Below, in pieces: positions 1-13,199 of a stretch of 64,000 bases of DNA. Numbering within the stretch: position 1 is the stretch's first letter; each line of letters starts with the position of its first letter. Under the pieces are notes generated by a model. The model was not told where the DNA came from. It did no database searches and worked only from the letters and a program-made list of their open reading frames with translations. Source of the DNA: Neckera pumila (taxonomy: Eukaryota > Streptophyta > Bryopsida > Hypnales > Neckeraceae); the NCBI GenBank assembly GCA_963969595.1, contig OZ018414.1:20009660-20073659 (forward strand). Reading direction: 5' to 3'. The translations under genes were made by a program, and so were the position numbers.

Positions 1-2051
1 GAATAGTCCATTTTATTTCAGTTTGAGCTCATTCAACTCTTTGTAAACATAGTCATTCACAGTCCAACTGCCAGCGATAGCATTCATGAATTAAGTAAAT
101 TAGGGTATGTTCGCAATTGGTGTTAGGGGAATTTTTGTTGCTTTGTCCATCATCTTGAAGTCCATATAAACCATGGCACCATGAAATCACAGCCTCTCTT
201 AGCTCTCTTAATTTTGTAGCTGGACGCAGGTTTTCTCGCGGATTGTGTTTTTTTTTTTATCGAAAAGCATACAATTCGAAGTTGCGACGGAGAAGTCGAA
301 GTCGGCATTTGGAGGCAAGAAGATGTTCGGCGAAGCGCACAGTAGTGACATCCAAGCTGAATCAGGGCACGTCCGTTTGCGTTTGAAACTGGCGAGTCGG
401 AACCGCAATGGAGAACAGTTACAAGGCTTGGTAGCGGACTCGCTTTCGATAGCGCAAGAACATTTCGAAGTGGAACATGCTAAGCGTGCCTTAACTGCCG
501 CTTCTTCCCTTGTTTTCCGCCGTCTCTTTATCCTCTTTCTCTGGAACCCCTCTCTCCTCCCTCCTCTCGATCGATCGATCGATCGACCTTCCTAGGGAGA
601 TTCATTCGGCTCACTGCTGCTCTTCATCGCAGCATCAACTCTGTCATGCTGTCGAGTTTGTAACGCTGATTGCCAATCTTTGCGAGTTTGCCGCAATTAA
701 GACAGTCTGCGATTTTGCGATTTTTCTCCTTCGCCACTGCATTGCTCTGGTACTCACCTTACCTTGTCCTGATTCCTTCAAAATTACACTTGAATTTGCT
801 CACCCCTCCATAGCTAGCTCTGTTCACGAAATATAAGAATCGAGTCGAAGTCGGCAGTTCTTGTCACTGTATGCCACCAATTTATCGCGTTGTTTTCCTA
901 TATTTTTTGCGCTGGTTATAAGTTTCGTAGTTGTGTCGTGATCCTGCTCTGCGTTTATCCTGGAATTAGGTACAATGCCCTCGAAATTCTTGAAATTTTT
1001 AGATGCGTGGATTGTTCAGTTGTTTTCATTTTACTGCATATGTTGTTTTCTGTTGTTCTTACCGCTGTTCCGGCCATCTTCCCCGAGAGAGATGTTTTTT
1101 TGGTGCTTTGATTTTTTAGATTGTAGGACAACGAGTGGGACTTGAAAATTAGTGTTTCCATCGTATTCGTCGTTTGTAACTCGCTCTGGGCGGAGTTTCT
1201 CGAAAGGTTGAGGACTCTATTCAAACCGCAATTAGAGGGTATGAATGGGCTATGTTCGGTATGCATCATTCCTATTCGTCTCAAATTCTGTTATATTGCT
1301 GTCTGCGTAGCTGTGGTTGATCCTGCATCCCTATACAACGCTCGACTAATTGAAGGCATACATACTGCAGCACTAATGCTAAAGAATTACAGTGTCTGAA
1401 GCAAGTAGGCGTTGACGCAGTTTTTATTCAGAATTTTATTCTGACGCTTAGGAGTATAACAGAGGTTTAAATCCATAAGTTTGCAAATTAGTAAGAAGTG
1501 CCGCCTGATGATCCTGTTTTCCAGGCAAATACTTGCTGCCATTATTTGGACGTTGACGGAGAAAAAATTTCGTCTGTTCAATGACAGATTTATGTTCTCG
1601 TTTTCAGGTATCCTTCGTTATCCCTTTTGAAGTTCACTGTTATGCCGATACGTTTGAAGGAACGTGCCCCCTTTTATTTAGCGAAATTTGTCCTGTCTCC
1701 TGTACTCACCATTTTCGGTTCAGGTTTAGCAGGACCCAAAACAACCGTTTGAGCATGCTCGGATGTTCCATCAGCATTCGAAATTGAGGAAGAAAAAGTT
1801 CAAGGATGAAGGATTATCCGAACAGGAGCTGAACCTATGCTGTGACTATTCCCCGAAGTCCTTCGAGGTCACTAGCCTCTCCGTACCAACTTCGATGTTA
1901 CACCAGGATCGTATTACTTTCATGACCATGCTCTTACTATCTAACAGAGACATCCTTTACTTGATGTGCTTGTTCTGTTGGTATTGAGATTGCAGTGCTC
2001 ACCATAAGTTGCGATTGAGTTCTCTATTCATTTGATCAGGGAAGAAGCCGG
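1..2051 (+). other. 5' flank and probable spliced leader of the SAS-6 gene
   Basis: No conserved protein is recognisable here. A pyrimidine-rich stretch at about 480-600 followed by T-rich, intron-like DNA resembles a plant promoter and 5' untranslated region. A good 3' splice site (tttgatcag, ending at 2039) lies 12 bases before the SAS-6 ATG, which suggests a leader intron ending there. An open frame of 116 codons at 245-595 has low-complexity composition and no family resemblance; I do not call it a gene. The exact transcription start cannot be seen. Confidence 0.4.
567..586. repeat. (TCGA)5 simple repeat
   Basis: Five tandem copies of TCGA lie directly after a pyrimidine-rich tract in the presumed SAS-6 leader or promoter. 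Confidence 0.9.
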
Positions 2052-5000
2052 ATGGGTTTTGAGACCGAGGACTATGGCAAACTGGGCGGGGGGATGGAGA
2101 GCACTTCCACTTTATTTGAGAAAGTTGTTCCTGTTCGAGTAACGAAGGCCAATGCGGAAGATCGGCACATGGATCTCACTGCAAGGTTCATAATGGGGCT
2201 GAGTAAAGTACATCGCTCCACTAAGGTACCGGCTGTCTGTGGTTTGGTTTGCCATACGTCAAACAGTTAAATGTTCAAAGCGTCATCATGAGATGATCAT
2301 GAAATACATATTAATTCTACAGAGACAACTTGGACACCTGAGACTGGAAACTTGGTCTGATTGACAAATTTTTTAGCGTCATTTAGTCTCAATCAGACTG
2401 CGAGAATACTTAATTACTACCTAACGAAACAGATAAGCAATTCTACAGGCTTACAAAGTAGTCAGTGTTCATGTATCAGGTTCTTCAAGTGCAAATTACC
2501 AACGAATTGGATCCTTTCTTCTTCTACTCTTTGGAAGTCAATGAAGACGACTTTCAGAGCCTTAAAGTGGAACAATGCATATTGGTGGATTTTGCGACGT
2601 TTCCTTACAAGTTCATTGAGTTGCTTGAGCAGTGTATTGTTTCCTCGTGTAATGATAATCCGAGGTTTGTAACATGTCCTTTATTTACGATATCTCGCTC
2701 ACACATGTTTAATGTGACTTTCTGTTTTCTACTACCTAGCTTGTATGTATTTGTGATGGCCGCCAGTATTTGCATCGTTTGAGATAATGATATTGTCCTG
2801 TAATTTTAAAAGCAGGGGTACTGGCAGGTTTCTGGCGGTATTGCACCTACGAACTGGGGATGCTACTTTAACTGTGGTGGAGACAAACCAGTTTAAGCAT
2901 CTTAGCCATCTATCACTTGTGTTTCGGCAGGGAAATGACACTGTCATCAAACAATTTCTCGCAGGCAGGCTGGCTGAGTACAAGGTAAACGAAGGGAATG
3001 TTGTGCAGTCTGTACAAATATAAATGCACTAGAAGTCCCTTCGATTGATAAGTTTTTACCTCATTGTGGACGTCTTTCACAGTTTTTCGTAAGAATGCTC
3101 AGAATTACTGTGGCGGGGCAGGCTATCAATAGTGACATGCATGAGAAATTGCGGAGAACGCTGCACTCTTTAGAAAAAGCTCTTCGTGATGCCAATAACT
3201 TAAGCTGGTACGATTACTTCTAACCTCCTTCACGATAAAACTATGCTTCGCTGGAAACTCCGTTCATCTTAAATGTTTCTTTGTCAACTTATTCTTCTGT
3301 GGAGCGTCAGTTGGCGTGGCCTAGGTTACTCTGGATGTGTAGAGGGTATGAAGATAGTCATGTTCAAGGATTGACGCACAACCTGTCAGTGGACACGCGA
3401 ATGCAGTTCTAACTCTGTTTCCAATTATTTGTTCTTCAATCGAACTATTTAGTACGTTTCTTAAGCTGGCATAACTTTTAAGGCGAGTCCGTCTAAGTCA
3501 CTACCAACTGGCACCTTTTTTTTTCATCCAGAGGTCACTGAGTTTCAGGGGTAAGCCTTGAAGGATACGAAGTCATTAAGAACTGCGCTTTAGAAGTGTA
3601 CATCTCACTCGTCAGAGAATCATCATCCATGTCTGACGGTCAAATACGACGGAGACAGCCCTTCCTGATCTTGAGCACTTGGCTCTCTTAGGCATTGAAG
3701 TAGGTCTAAGCAGAGGATCAAATAAGCACAACAGTAACACCTGCAGTCTCTAAGTCATGCATTTTATGCTTTTTATCCATAAATGCAGCGAACTTGGTGA
3801 GCTGAAGGAGAACCAGTGCAGAAACATCAGTGAGCTGAAAGCTGAATTCACCCTGGAGCTCGCTCATGAAAAGGAAAAGGTTTGTCATAAAAGGAAGCAT
3901 GACATGTTAAGAGAGACTAATATTTATAGAAATGTGGTTGGTGTAAGTTGTCTTAATATTATCTTTTGACGTCTGCTCCTATTCAAAGTCTAAGAAGGCT
4001 TCAAAAGCCTGGCACTATCTCCACGAGGGAACATGTAATACGAGTACCGGGCAGCCGCGGAGCACTGAGAAGGCAAAATAATGGCAGACACAAGTAACTT
4101 GGATGTCAAGTCTGTTGCATTCAAGTAAAAAAGCTGATGAGCGGAAAAAATCAGAGAACTGATTTTTTGTGGTTCTCTTTAACAGGTCATGCAAGAGACC
4201 ACTGAGCTCAAGGACAGGCTTGACAAGGAACGCATGGAGTTGGAGAGTCGTCTCCGGCAGCAAATTGATCAACAGCAACAACGCGCTTCTGATTTAGATA
4301 GACAGGTTCATTACTCGATAATTCATGTCAAAGAGTTTCCATGTTTGTGAAAATCACTGAGCCTAATTTTGCTCGATAGATGTGCAGAATTGCTGTGGAA
4401 TCTAAATTCTCGATTTTGTTTGAAAATGCAGGTGCGCTTATTATTGGATGCAAAGTACGCAACTGATAATACCATTACAGAGCTGAAAAATAAGTGCACC
4501 TCTCTCGAAAGAAATTTGGAGGACAAGACCCAGGTACGTCCAATTGCTCGAGGGGAGGATTTTTTTTTTAACGAGGCTCCTCCACTGGCAGTAGACTCGA
4601 GAGATTAGAGTGACGTACTTTTTTAATCATTTCCTTAATTTTTTCTTTCCTGTTAGTTACCTTTTGTCCTTTTAAATTAATGCGAACCTCTGCATTGTGA
4701 TTCTGGGGTTCTGAATAAAGGAAGGTGACCGTTCAAGAAAGGAGATGCGTAACTTGGAAGCATATAAGACTGATGCAGAAAGAGAATCCAATCGACATCT
4801 CATACGCCTGAGTGCCTTGGAGCAGGAGGTAATTTCCCATCTCACTGTATTATTGTTGTGCATTGGATGGTCGAGTAGTGAGTAACGACTATGACTATTA
4901 TTAAGGTCATGTTTATGTATGGATCCAGGTTTCTGATAAAAATGCGTCGCTTTCTAAAATGACGACGCAGCTCGAAGCACAGGCTTCACAGAGGTACATG

Positions 5001-7434
5001 GTTTGGCAGACCACGTTCAGCTTTGAATTTGTGGATTTGGATGGAATTGTCTAAATTTTGGAGGGCATAATTATTTTCCGATCGGTTGCTTGCTAACCAT
5101 CAATACGCACTGTATGGCAACAACTTCAAAATTGACTTTTAGTACCATTATGTAAGCTCAGGTCAGAATTAGAAGTGTCGCGGAAAGAGGCGCAGGCGGC
5201 AGCTGACCGTGCAGAGGAGCGAGCAAGTGCTAATGCCACCGAACTTAGCAAGTGCTATCAAATTATTGAGAAACTTCAGGTTCGATACGACTATATGGCA
5301 TTCTTCTCTTGCCGTTTTTTGGAAATTTTGTAACTTGCCAATTAGACACAGTATAGTACATCTGTATTGATTAGCTTTTACATAATTCTTCCTCTTTTCC
5401 TTACAGGTTGAGTTGCGTGCTTCAAAACAAAAAGTGAAGCTCAAAGGCCAGGTCACAACTCAGCAGGACAATCTGCTCAACGAACGGCAGGTTGCCATTG
5501 AGAAGGCTGAAGCGGAGAATGCAACTTTGCGACATGAGTTGACAACCATCAAAGCCGATATGGAGGATAAAAAGAAGAAGGTAAATCCCTTGTACCAATA
5601 GTCAAAAACTAATAACATCCTCGCTGTTGATGCGAATTTTTCTTTTCATGTTTATTGTTGATTTCAGTTTTCAAGGTTCTCAACATTTCTCATATCCAAG
5701 ACTGCGTTATGAGTGTTCAGATGGAGGAGATCACTACCAAACTAGATGAAGCACAGACCTTACAGCAATCCAACCAACAAATGATTCAGTAAGTGCCTCA
5801 TCCTTTCACTGCAGTTCGTCTCTTTAGTTTCTCGTCTTTACTTAGCTAGGTCTCTCTGAAGTGAGGGGTCATATCCAGAGAATTCGAATCTTCCCGAGTC
5901 AACTCACATGATGATGCACACTGTTATGAACGCAGATGGTTGAATCAACAATTGACTGAGGCCCAATTAGGGAAGCTGCCAGGTGGTCCAGTTTCCTCCC
6001 GTTTTAGCACATTCACCCGACCCAACACAAGTGGGCTGGCCTATTCCTGCCTCACGTCGACCAACAGACCTGGCGAAGCTACGACTCCTCTATCCTCCAG
6101 CAGTTCTTTGGGTGGTGCAAATTCCGGATCTACAGCATTCAAGAACCAGTTTCCCATGTCGTCTCCTTATTTGTCTTCCTCAGCTACACCCATTACAGGC
6201 ATTCCCTCTCTCCAGGCCAAGCCTCAGCCAGGAGGGTTTCATCAAAGTGGCTTAGGAGTTTTCAACACGAATCCGTCCTTGGCAGGGAGCCAGCGCTCCA
6301 TGTATGTACCAGTTACCAAAATTGCCGTACAAGCAGCTCAAAAAGTCCACTACAATCCGAGAGGGATGACAGCTACCTCGGCAGTTGCAGGCTCCGCAAA
6401 TCTGTCTTCTTACACAGGAGGGCAGACCCCCATGGATGGAGCTCCACTGCTAAACTCATGGGAGGATCCTAGCTCTTGGGGATCGAAGCATAATCTACTA
6501 CCCCGGCCTCAACTTTCATTCGCAGACAGGTCAGCATTCTGAAGTCAATCGTAAGGTTTTCGCTTTCTATGATTCTCATCACAAAAGACTACCATTATTG
6601 GATTGCCAATGCTCTTAATGTTGACATAACAGACATTAGGTTCGTGTAGTCCTCATGATGAGTTAATGCTGATTTAATGTCAGTACAGAAAATGGTGTCG
6701 ACTCAGTGTCAATGTTGTTAGTGTCATCGACATTAATTTGATATATCGGGAACTGCTAGTGTCATCGATATGAACTTGACATTAATCTAGTATCATTTTA
6801 GTACTGGTCCAATGATCTACAAGATGATCATTAATTTTCCATTAATTACTTTGTGAGTCCTATACGGGAACTTCTGAGAAGCTATTGCATTTGCTCCAAT
6901 GTCAAGACGATGGCGACTGACCTCTGTTTGGCCATACCGCCATGGTTACGCCGCTGAATGGATCAGAAGTGGTGCAACATATTCAGAAAATTTGCGAAAC
7001 TTCTTTCACACTTGTCTCTTCGCCTACGCAGGTCCGGATACTCAAATCTTACAAAAAGTGCGATAGCGATCGGTAGACCGAACGGCAATCTTGCTGCAGG
7101 AGATGGATCCCAGGGTAACGGCTCTCAACCTCCATCTCCAAATCAGCAGTCTCCTTCGGGGCAGGGGCAGCAGTCAACGCCTTTGATGCCCGCCGGTGAT
7201 CGAAGCGGCCCAGGCGGTCGTGTTCCGAATGCTGGTGGTGAGCCTGCCGGTCGAACTGCAGGCAACGAAGCTGACGATCAACGAGCGTCGTCACCAAAAG
7301 CTAAGACATCACCACCTCGGCAGTCGATTCCCAAGGGACACGGGGATAGGGAGAATCCCTCTCCTGCTCGTACCAAAGCACTCAAGTCCCCTCCCAACCG
7401 CTCTCCACAGAAGGGTCATTTCTCACGTAGGTAA
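2052..7434 (+). CDS. SAS6: Centriole cartwheel protein SAS-6 homologue, 14 exons
   Basis: SAS-6 forms the nine-fold cartwheel that seeds centrioles and basal bodies; in land plants it is needed only for flagellated sperm. Exons: 2052-2225, 2480-2664, 2828-2984, 3083-3207, 3789-3879, 4186-4305, 4432-4533, 4721-4828, 4929-4993, 5162-5279, 5407-5580, 5676-5788, 5936-6529, 7032-7434. All introns are GT-AG and the join is 2529 bases (842 residues plus stop). Residues about 25-165 are the SAS-6 head domain, with DPFFFYSLEVNEDDFQSLK and VVETNQFKHLSHLSL; F142 matches the phenylalanine used for head-to-head contact. Residues about 173-520 are coiled coil, ending in WLNQQLTEAQLG, a conserved SAS-6 stretch. 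The rest is a Ser/Gly/Pro-rich tail, longer than in animals. The start at 2052 is the first ATG in the head-domain frame. The 5676 acceptor was chosen because the stronger-looking cag at 5667 would break the frame. The 3' end is the least certain part: a possible donor lies at 7430. Confidence 0.88.
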
Positions 7435-8884
7435 CAGAAATTTAATTCTGCACTTTGGGCAATGAGTACGCACAACCCGTTCTCTCGAAGGTAGTTCATT
7501 GGAGGACCCACCCCGAGGTCGGTCCTCTGATTTCTGAACGCGCTGCAAAAGTGAAGGAGGCGAATAGCTGTACATTATTGATGAATATCCCCGCCTGGTG
7601 CAGCAGCTGCAGCAAGATGTGATCAGGTTAATTCGAGTTGGCATGTGTCTGCGGGGCATTGCCATTGCCATTAGTGGGGCTTGCCTTGCACTCTGCCTGT
7701 TGTCAAAAATTTTGTTTTTCTTCTTCTCTTTTATGCAATTTATGAGCCCGGCATTGATGTTGTTAACCTCGCTGCCGCTGTAAGTTTTGTGACAGGCTCA
7801 AGAGAGTACCTCATACGTGGTGGGAGTTGCAAGACGTAGCACCCAAAGTTCTGTTTTCTCTAACCTACAAAGGAATAATAAAATGAGTCAGGATTCCGGT
7901 ATTTCACTTACTTTTACCGCGTCCTTGTTGGTCTAGAGTGAACTGAGGTATAGTTTCACTTATATACCGGTACTGTATTGCGTGGGCTGGTCACGAACAA
8001 GAGTGACAACCATCAAGCAGTTCTGAAACCGCGGTTTGATTGATTGCTTGTAAATTTCATTTACAGAGTTTCTGAATTTAGTGTGGTCCATCGTAATGAA
8101 AGACTCTTGTTGAAAACTGTGGCATGGCATGCAAGGAATTCAAATCATCTACTGCACAGTACCGTCCACAAAGTCTTGCGACCCCATATCTGGTTCTTAG
8201 CCAAGTAGTTTGATTACAAAACATACTTGTTGCAAGTAAATTTAAATATTTGATTGAGATTTTTTTGCCTTGAACAAGGTGAGTCATGTACCTTTGTTGT
8301 GACTCATTCCATTTTAAAAAAATATCTCTCTTTGTGACTTTCTGAGAGGTGGTTGATTTTGGAAACACTTAGCTTAGTTTAAAGGTACAATGCTACATTT
8401 GAAATTTTCATTGTAGGAGATCACAAGTAGTGGATTTCAACTGGCTTTGGAGGATCAACAGTATTGCAGTATTGCCAGCATGTTTCTAGTGATTGTTGCT
8501 TGCAGAGTTGCAGACATAGCCTAGAAGTTTTGCAAGAAAAAATTGATGTTTACTTAAGATATTGCGTATGTGATGTTGCTAGGAGTTCTATAAGTAAATT
8601 TTGTGAAGTTTCAAGTAGTGCATTACATGAAAACTGAGGCCTTTGGAGGTCTGTGAGTTCTCGGATAGCAGGGAACGTTGACCAAATAAGCAAGGGGGAA
8701 AAAAAAAAAAAAAAAATTTAGGCCAGGGAACTTCTAGGCTTGATTTGGTCAAGACAGTTCAATAATATAGTTTAACAAATATTAAAAAAATTGGAAAAAA
8801 TATTATTTTGAAAATAAATAGGAAAATTCAGAAATTCCAAATCTAATGTGGCCAAATTGCCAAAATGATACTTGTTAGCTTGAA

Positions 8885-8921
8885 TTTTTCTTTTTTTCTT
8901 TTTTTCTTTTTTTCTTTTTTT
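8885..8921. repeat. (CTTTTTTT)n microsatellite
   Basis: Four near-exact repeats of an 8-base C plus seven T unit. Confidence 0.85.
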
Positions 8922-10420
8922 AGAATTATAATTCAAGCTTGAAAATGATAGCAATGCTTGAAAATTTATCTAGAATATCTACATGTTACCTTGTACATGT
9001 ATTGTTTTAGAATTTGTTATACAAAATTCTGACTAAGTACACTTATGCATATGCCATACTAGAGCAGCTATTACAAATATAGGTCTCCTACTTTATTTTG
9101 ATAGCTTCATATCTATTCAAATAATTCTACAAACAGAATGCAATAATCAGTCACATGACGGGAATCTTATTCTCAGTGATATAGCATTGATATTCCATTG
9201 CTTTTAGTGGTTATAAAAGCCACCATATTTATCAAAAATTTTACTGGCAAATTGTAGTGACCCTGCTAACACCTGATAGAAGCTGGTAAATTGGCCCTAA
9301 TTGGTGATTTAGGTAACCACCAAGGCTATTACAGTTATGCTTATGACTTAGGTCACATCTTACAGTCATATACAACAATTAGCCTAATGTTAATAACCAC
9401 CTGATTTTGGTGGCTTAGGACTCTTAATAAGGCTGATTTGCATATCATAACCTCAGTCCTTAGCATTATAACTTGCTGGCAGACTGCAATAACTTGGCTA
9501 ATGGACCCATATGGCAATTTCAGTCACTAGTTCATTTAGAGAAGTTTCAAGCTGAAGGCCTCACTTCACTCTTGAGTTGCTCACGTCCTATATTACCGTT
9601 ACTTGTTGGACTAGCAATCATCTGTCTGCATTCCATTCAGTTGTTGATGCTCGTCCTTGTGATTTGGAGAGACTGATTGCTCAGACAGAGTTTTTCTATT
9701 GTGCTCAAGTTCACTGAGAACAAAGGACTGTAGCTAATTAGCTACCATGGCATTGTCACAATCTACATCTATTAGCCAGGTTCTTCTAACTGGATTCTAA
9801 TTCATTTGGTTTATTGAATGGACTTTACTGGGTTGTATGTTGTTTGTTATTTAGGGGATTGTATGTGAAAACGATAACAAGTGACATTGGGCTTAAGACA
9901 CCTCGCATGCGCACAAATACTAACTAAGTGTTCGTTTTTGTGTATGGGTGCAGGTGAGGCCCGTGTCCACATGGAATTTCTTGAATTTCCAAACATGGAT
10001 CTTTTATCCTATACTCCCGTTAGTCCTATTTAGAAAAAAATTTATGTATGGGAGGATGTAATTTATCTTTAACACTTCGTTGTTTCAATGAGCCTTCTGG
10101 CATGATTATCATTGGATACATGCTGTGCTTTACCAAATTGATACTTGACTTTGTAATTATGTTTATACATCATATTGGCAACTAAATTTCACAGGCTAAT
10201 ATCAACCGATGAAAATAAATTATTTCTAATGAGAGGTTTATTACAGTATATTAGATATCTAAGTGATTGAGAAACTGAAAGAAACTTTGATGCAAATGAC
10301 TAGAAAAGATCAGATTAGGGCTCTTGAGAAGAGATGTTCCGGAAAGAGATTTTTTTTAATATTTATTTTTTTAATTCGTTTTTATTGTGGTCCTATTCAC
10401 CATTGGTGATGAATAATGGC

Positions 10421-10465
10421 CAAAGGAGTTGTGAGTTCCATTGTGGAGAACTCACAGCCCCTTTG
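10421..10465. repeat. Short foldback with GAACTCACA arms
   Basis: Arms 10421-10438 and 10448-10465 pair at 16 of 18 positions around a 9-base loop. The arm core GAGTTCTCCACA/GAACTCACAGCC recurs in altered form near 34230 and 48470, so it appears to be the terminus of a dispersed repeat. Confidence 0.6.
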
Positions 10466-13199
10466 TGAACCTTCCGAGGGTTGAGTTTTTTGGTAATGGT
10501 TAGTTAACTATGTCCCATGACATAATGTAGAAATCATTGAATGGCCACCAAATTCATGTGACCTTCAATCCTATAGAAAACGTATTGGAGCAAGTCTAAG
10601 ATCAAGTGCAAAAAAGATGTAGACTCCATAACAAAGACCAAATATCGACATCAATGAACTTGGCATGGGAGGATATATTTCAAGAAAGTATCCAAAAGTT
10701 GATTTTTACAATGCCAAACTGAACAGTGATAGTATTCTATAGTAGTGGATGTACCACTTTGTTGCAAAGTAGTTCCTCATGAGCAAGACATAATGTAAAA
10801 TCCATATTACATTAAAGCTACATAGGCTTCTATAATATTGTAGCTTTCTAATGATACTCTATTTGTTCAATTTTTTGTTTAATACATGAGCTTGTTTTCC
10901 TTTATCTTGAATGTATATGAAAGAAAATTGCAAAATACATTAAAGCCATATAGAAGAAAATTTTACCTATATAGTGTGAGCCTTTGTAACATGAAAGATG
11001 TGAACAATGATATTTCCTAAATACGTGAGCAATTAGGTCTTAAAAAGTTGTCACATATATTTTTCAATTACTTATTATGTAATACTGTGAAAAATAAATA
11101 TACTAATTCATCAAAAATACAATTTTAAAATTTGGACATTGAAATTTCATATGTTGATTAAAGCAATAGATTTAATAGGATGGTTTTGAAACGATATTCT
11201 TTAAATGCAATTAAAAAGAACAAATTTGAATGAATTCATAGTGGAGTTGCAAGACTTCTTGGAGGATACTAGTACAATACAATAAAAGCCATTATTGGGA
11301 ACAAGAGCCAAATCTTGTGATTCTTGCATCAATAGGTCTCTAACTTAGCTAAACTTATGATGGATTGTCTCCCCCAAACATAACATTGTATAATCAAGCA
11401 ATGGTCCTTTGCATATTAGGAAGGTATTAAGTTATATTTTTGGTAGATACCGGAGAGGGACTTTGGGATTGGCCAAGGAGCCATAGAAGATAATTTTGTT
11501 CACTATAGAGATCCCCTTTACAAGGATGCAAAAAGGGCCTCTCTTGTTGGTAAACAATGTTATGAAGGACTTTGGTGAAGCGGGGTTGAGCATAAAGTGT
11601 AAAGTAGAAACATCCAAAAGAGTCCTGATATCCATTCATGCACCAAAGATTTTCCTTGAAGTGTCCCTAGACTTCTATTAAAGTTATCTTAAAAAGTGTC
11701 ATGAAAAAGGACCAAGCTAGAAGCCTATATTGGTACTTTAGAGAATTTGGATAAGTTCTATTGATTTCATAATTGGGGCTTCTTGAATGAAATATAGAGG
11801 ATGGATGCTACTCATCACAATATATATGTAAAGCTTTGTTTCATACTATAATTCCAATAAATATTGCAAAAATTAGAAGTGATTTGATTTCAATATCAAA
11901 CCAAGTAGCAAAAAATATATTCTAAAAATATCTTAATCATTTTTGAGAGATTGTATAGAATGGTATCTTTTCAAAAATACTTGAACAATTCAATTTTGAA
12001 TAGTAAGGTGAAGGTTATGAGGAGTTTTTATTTTGAGGGCAATGGAGGTGGAAAAAATAAATAAAGTCATTTTTTGAATCCAATTTTCAAAATTTTCAAA
12101 AAAATAAAAATTTAAAGCATATCAAATGTTTATTCAAAACATTCTCACCGTTATAATTAATACATCTCAATTTCTTGTAAAAGTTATTAATGGTTAAGTT
12201 TTTCTTAAGATAATTTATTTTCATATACTCACAATCCATTTTCCAACATATTGACTAAAATGCACAGGTTTATGACACATACATGATTTTTTCTTAAAAT
12301 GTTGAAAGACAAAACTTCACCTTTTGGAAGGGCTAGAAAAGCCTACATTTTGAAGTTTAGGCACATTGAACTTGCAATTGGTGGTGATATTTACTCTAAG
12401 ATATTGGGAAGATGTACTTGAACAAGTTAAATAAAGGATCTTACAGCTGGATTCGTTTTATAATAAATATAGATGAAGATTTTAACCTTCCTTTGAGGAT
12501 GGATATTTTGAAGCAGTTTTTAGGCCTCTAAACATGAAAAAAATTTAGGAATTAATTTTGGTGAACTTTGGTGACCAATCTCAAATACTAGTACAATATA
12601 ATCATTCATAATTGAATGAGTTTCCTAAAGCATGCTTTAAAATATTTAGTGAATAAATAAACGATTTTTGCACAATATTCAACATGAAGACCTTGAAATA
12701 AGGACATGGTTGTAAAAAGTCTACTAATTCAAATTAGACTTTTTCAGAAACTAATACTTAAAATGAGGTTGTTTGTTTTGTTTGTTACAGTAAGGTCTCC
12801 AAAAGTATGCGTCTTCTAGTCATATTCTTGGTACTATTAGCTCTACAAAGAAGGGTGTGAGCATTTATTTACCCACCCTTGATAAATAAGCAAGTACAAC
12901 CGGGCTCTAGTTTTTGTGTGGATTTTTGTAAAACCTATGGGTGCCTAGCGCCAATTCATTGTGCCTTCCAAGCAATGGATCTTTATCCTATGATCCTAAC
13001 ATCCACAATGTACACAAAAACCAAAGAATTGCAATACTTGGCAATTTCTATTCTAACTTCTTCAATCCAAAGAGCTCACGGTGGTTTTGAATTCGAGCTA
13101 GTTATATACTAGTTTTAATTATCCTAAGTCATAGAATATTTCATGCCATCTCTAAAAACATAAAACTCAACCCTAGCTCCTTCTCCTAGCAAAAGTTAT

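Larger units (their letters stand above)
7435..13199. other. AT-rich intergenic DNA, no gene recognised
   Basis: The first 500 bases are the probable SAS-6 3' untranslated region (an AATAAA lies near 7875). After that no open frame over 100 codons and no family motif was seen on either strand. Visible structure is limited to homopolymer and simple repeats and the 10421-10465 hairpin. From about 10 kb on, base composition becomes strongly AT-rich, consistent with decayed transposons. Confidence 0.6.

Noticed and set aside
245..595. 116-codon open frame upstream of SAS-6
   Set aside because: No family resemblance, starts in a T-rich tract and ends in a pyrimidine-rich simple-repeat zone; better explained as leader or promoter sequence.
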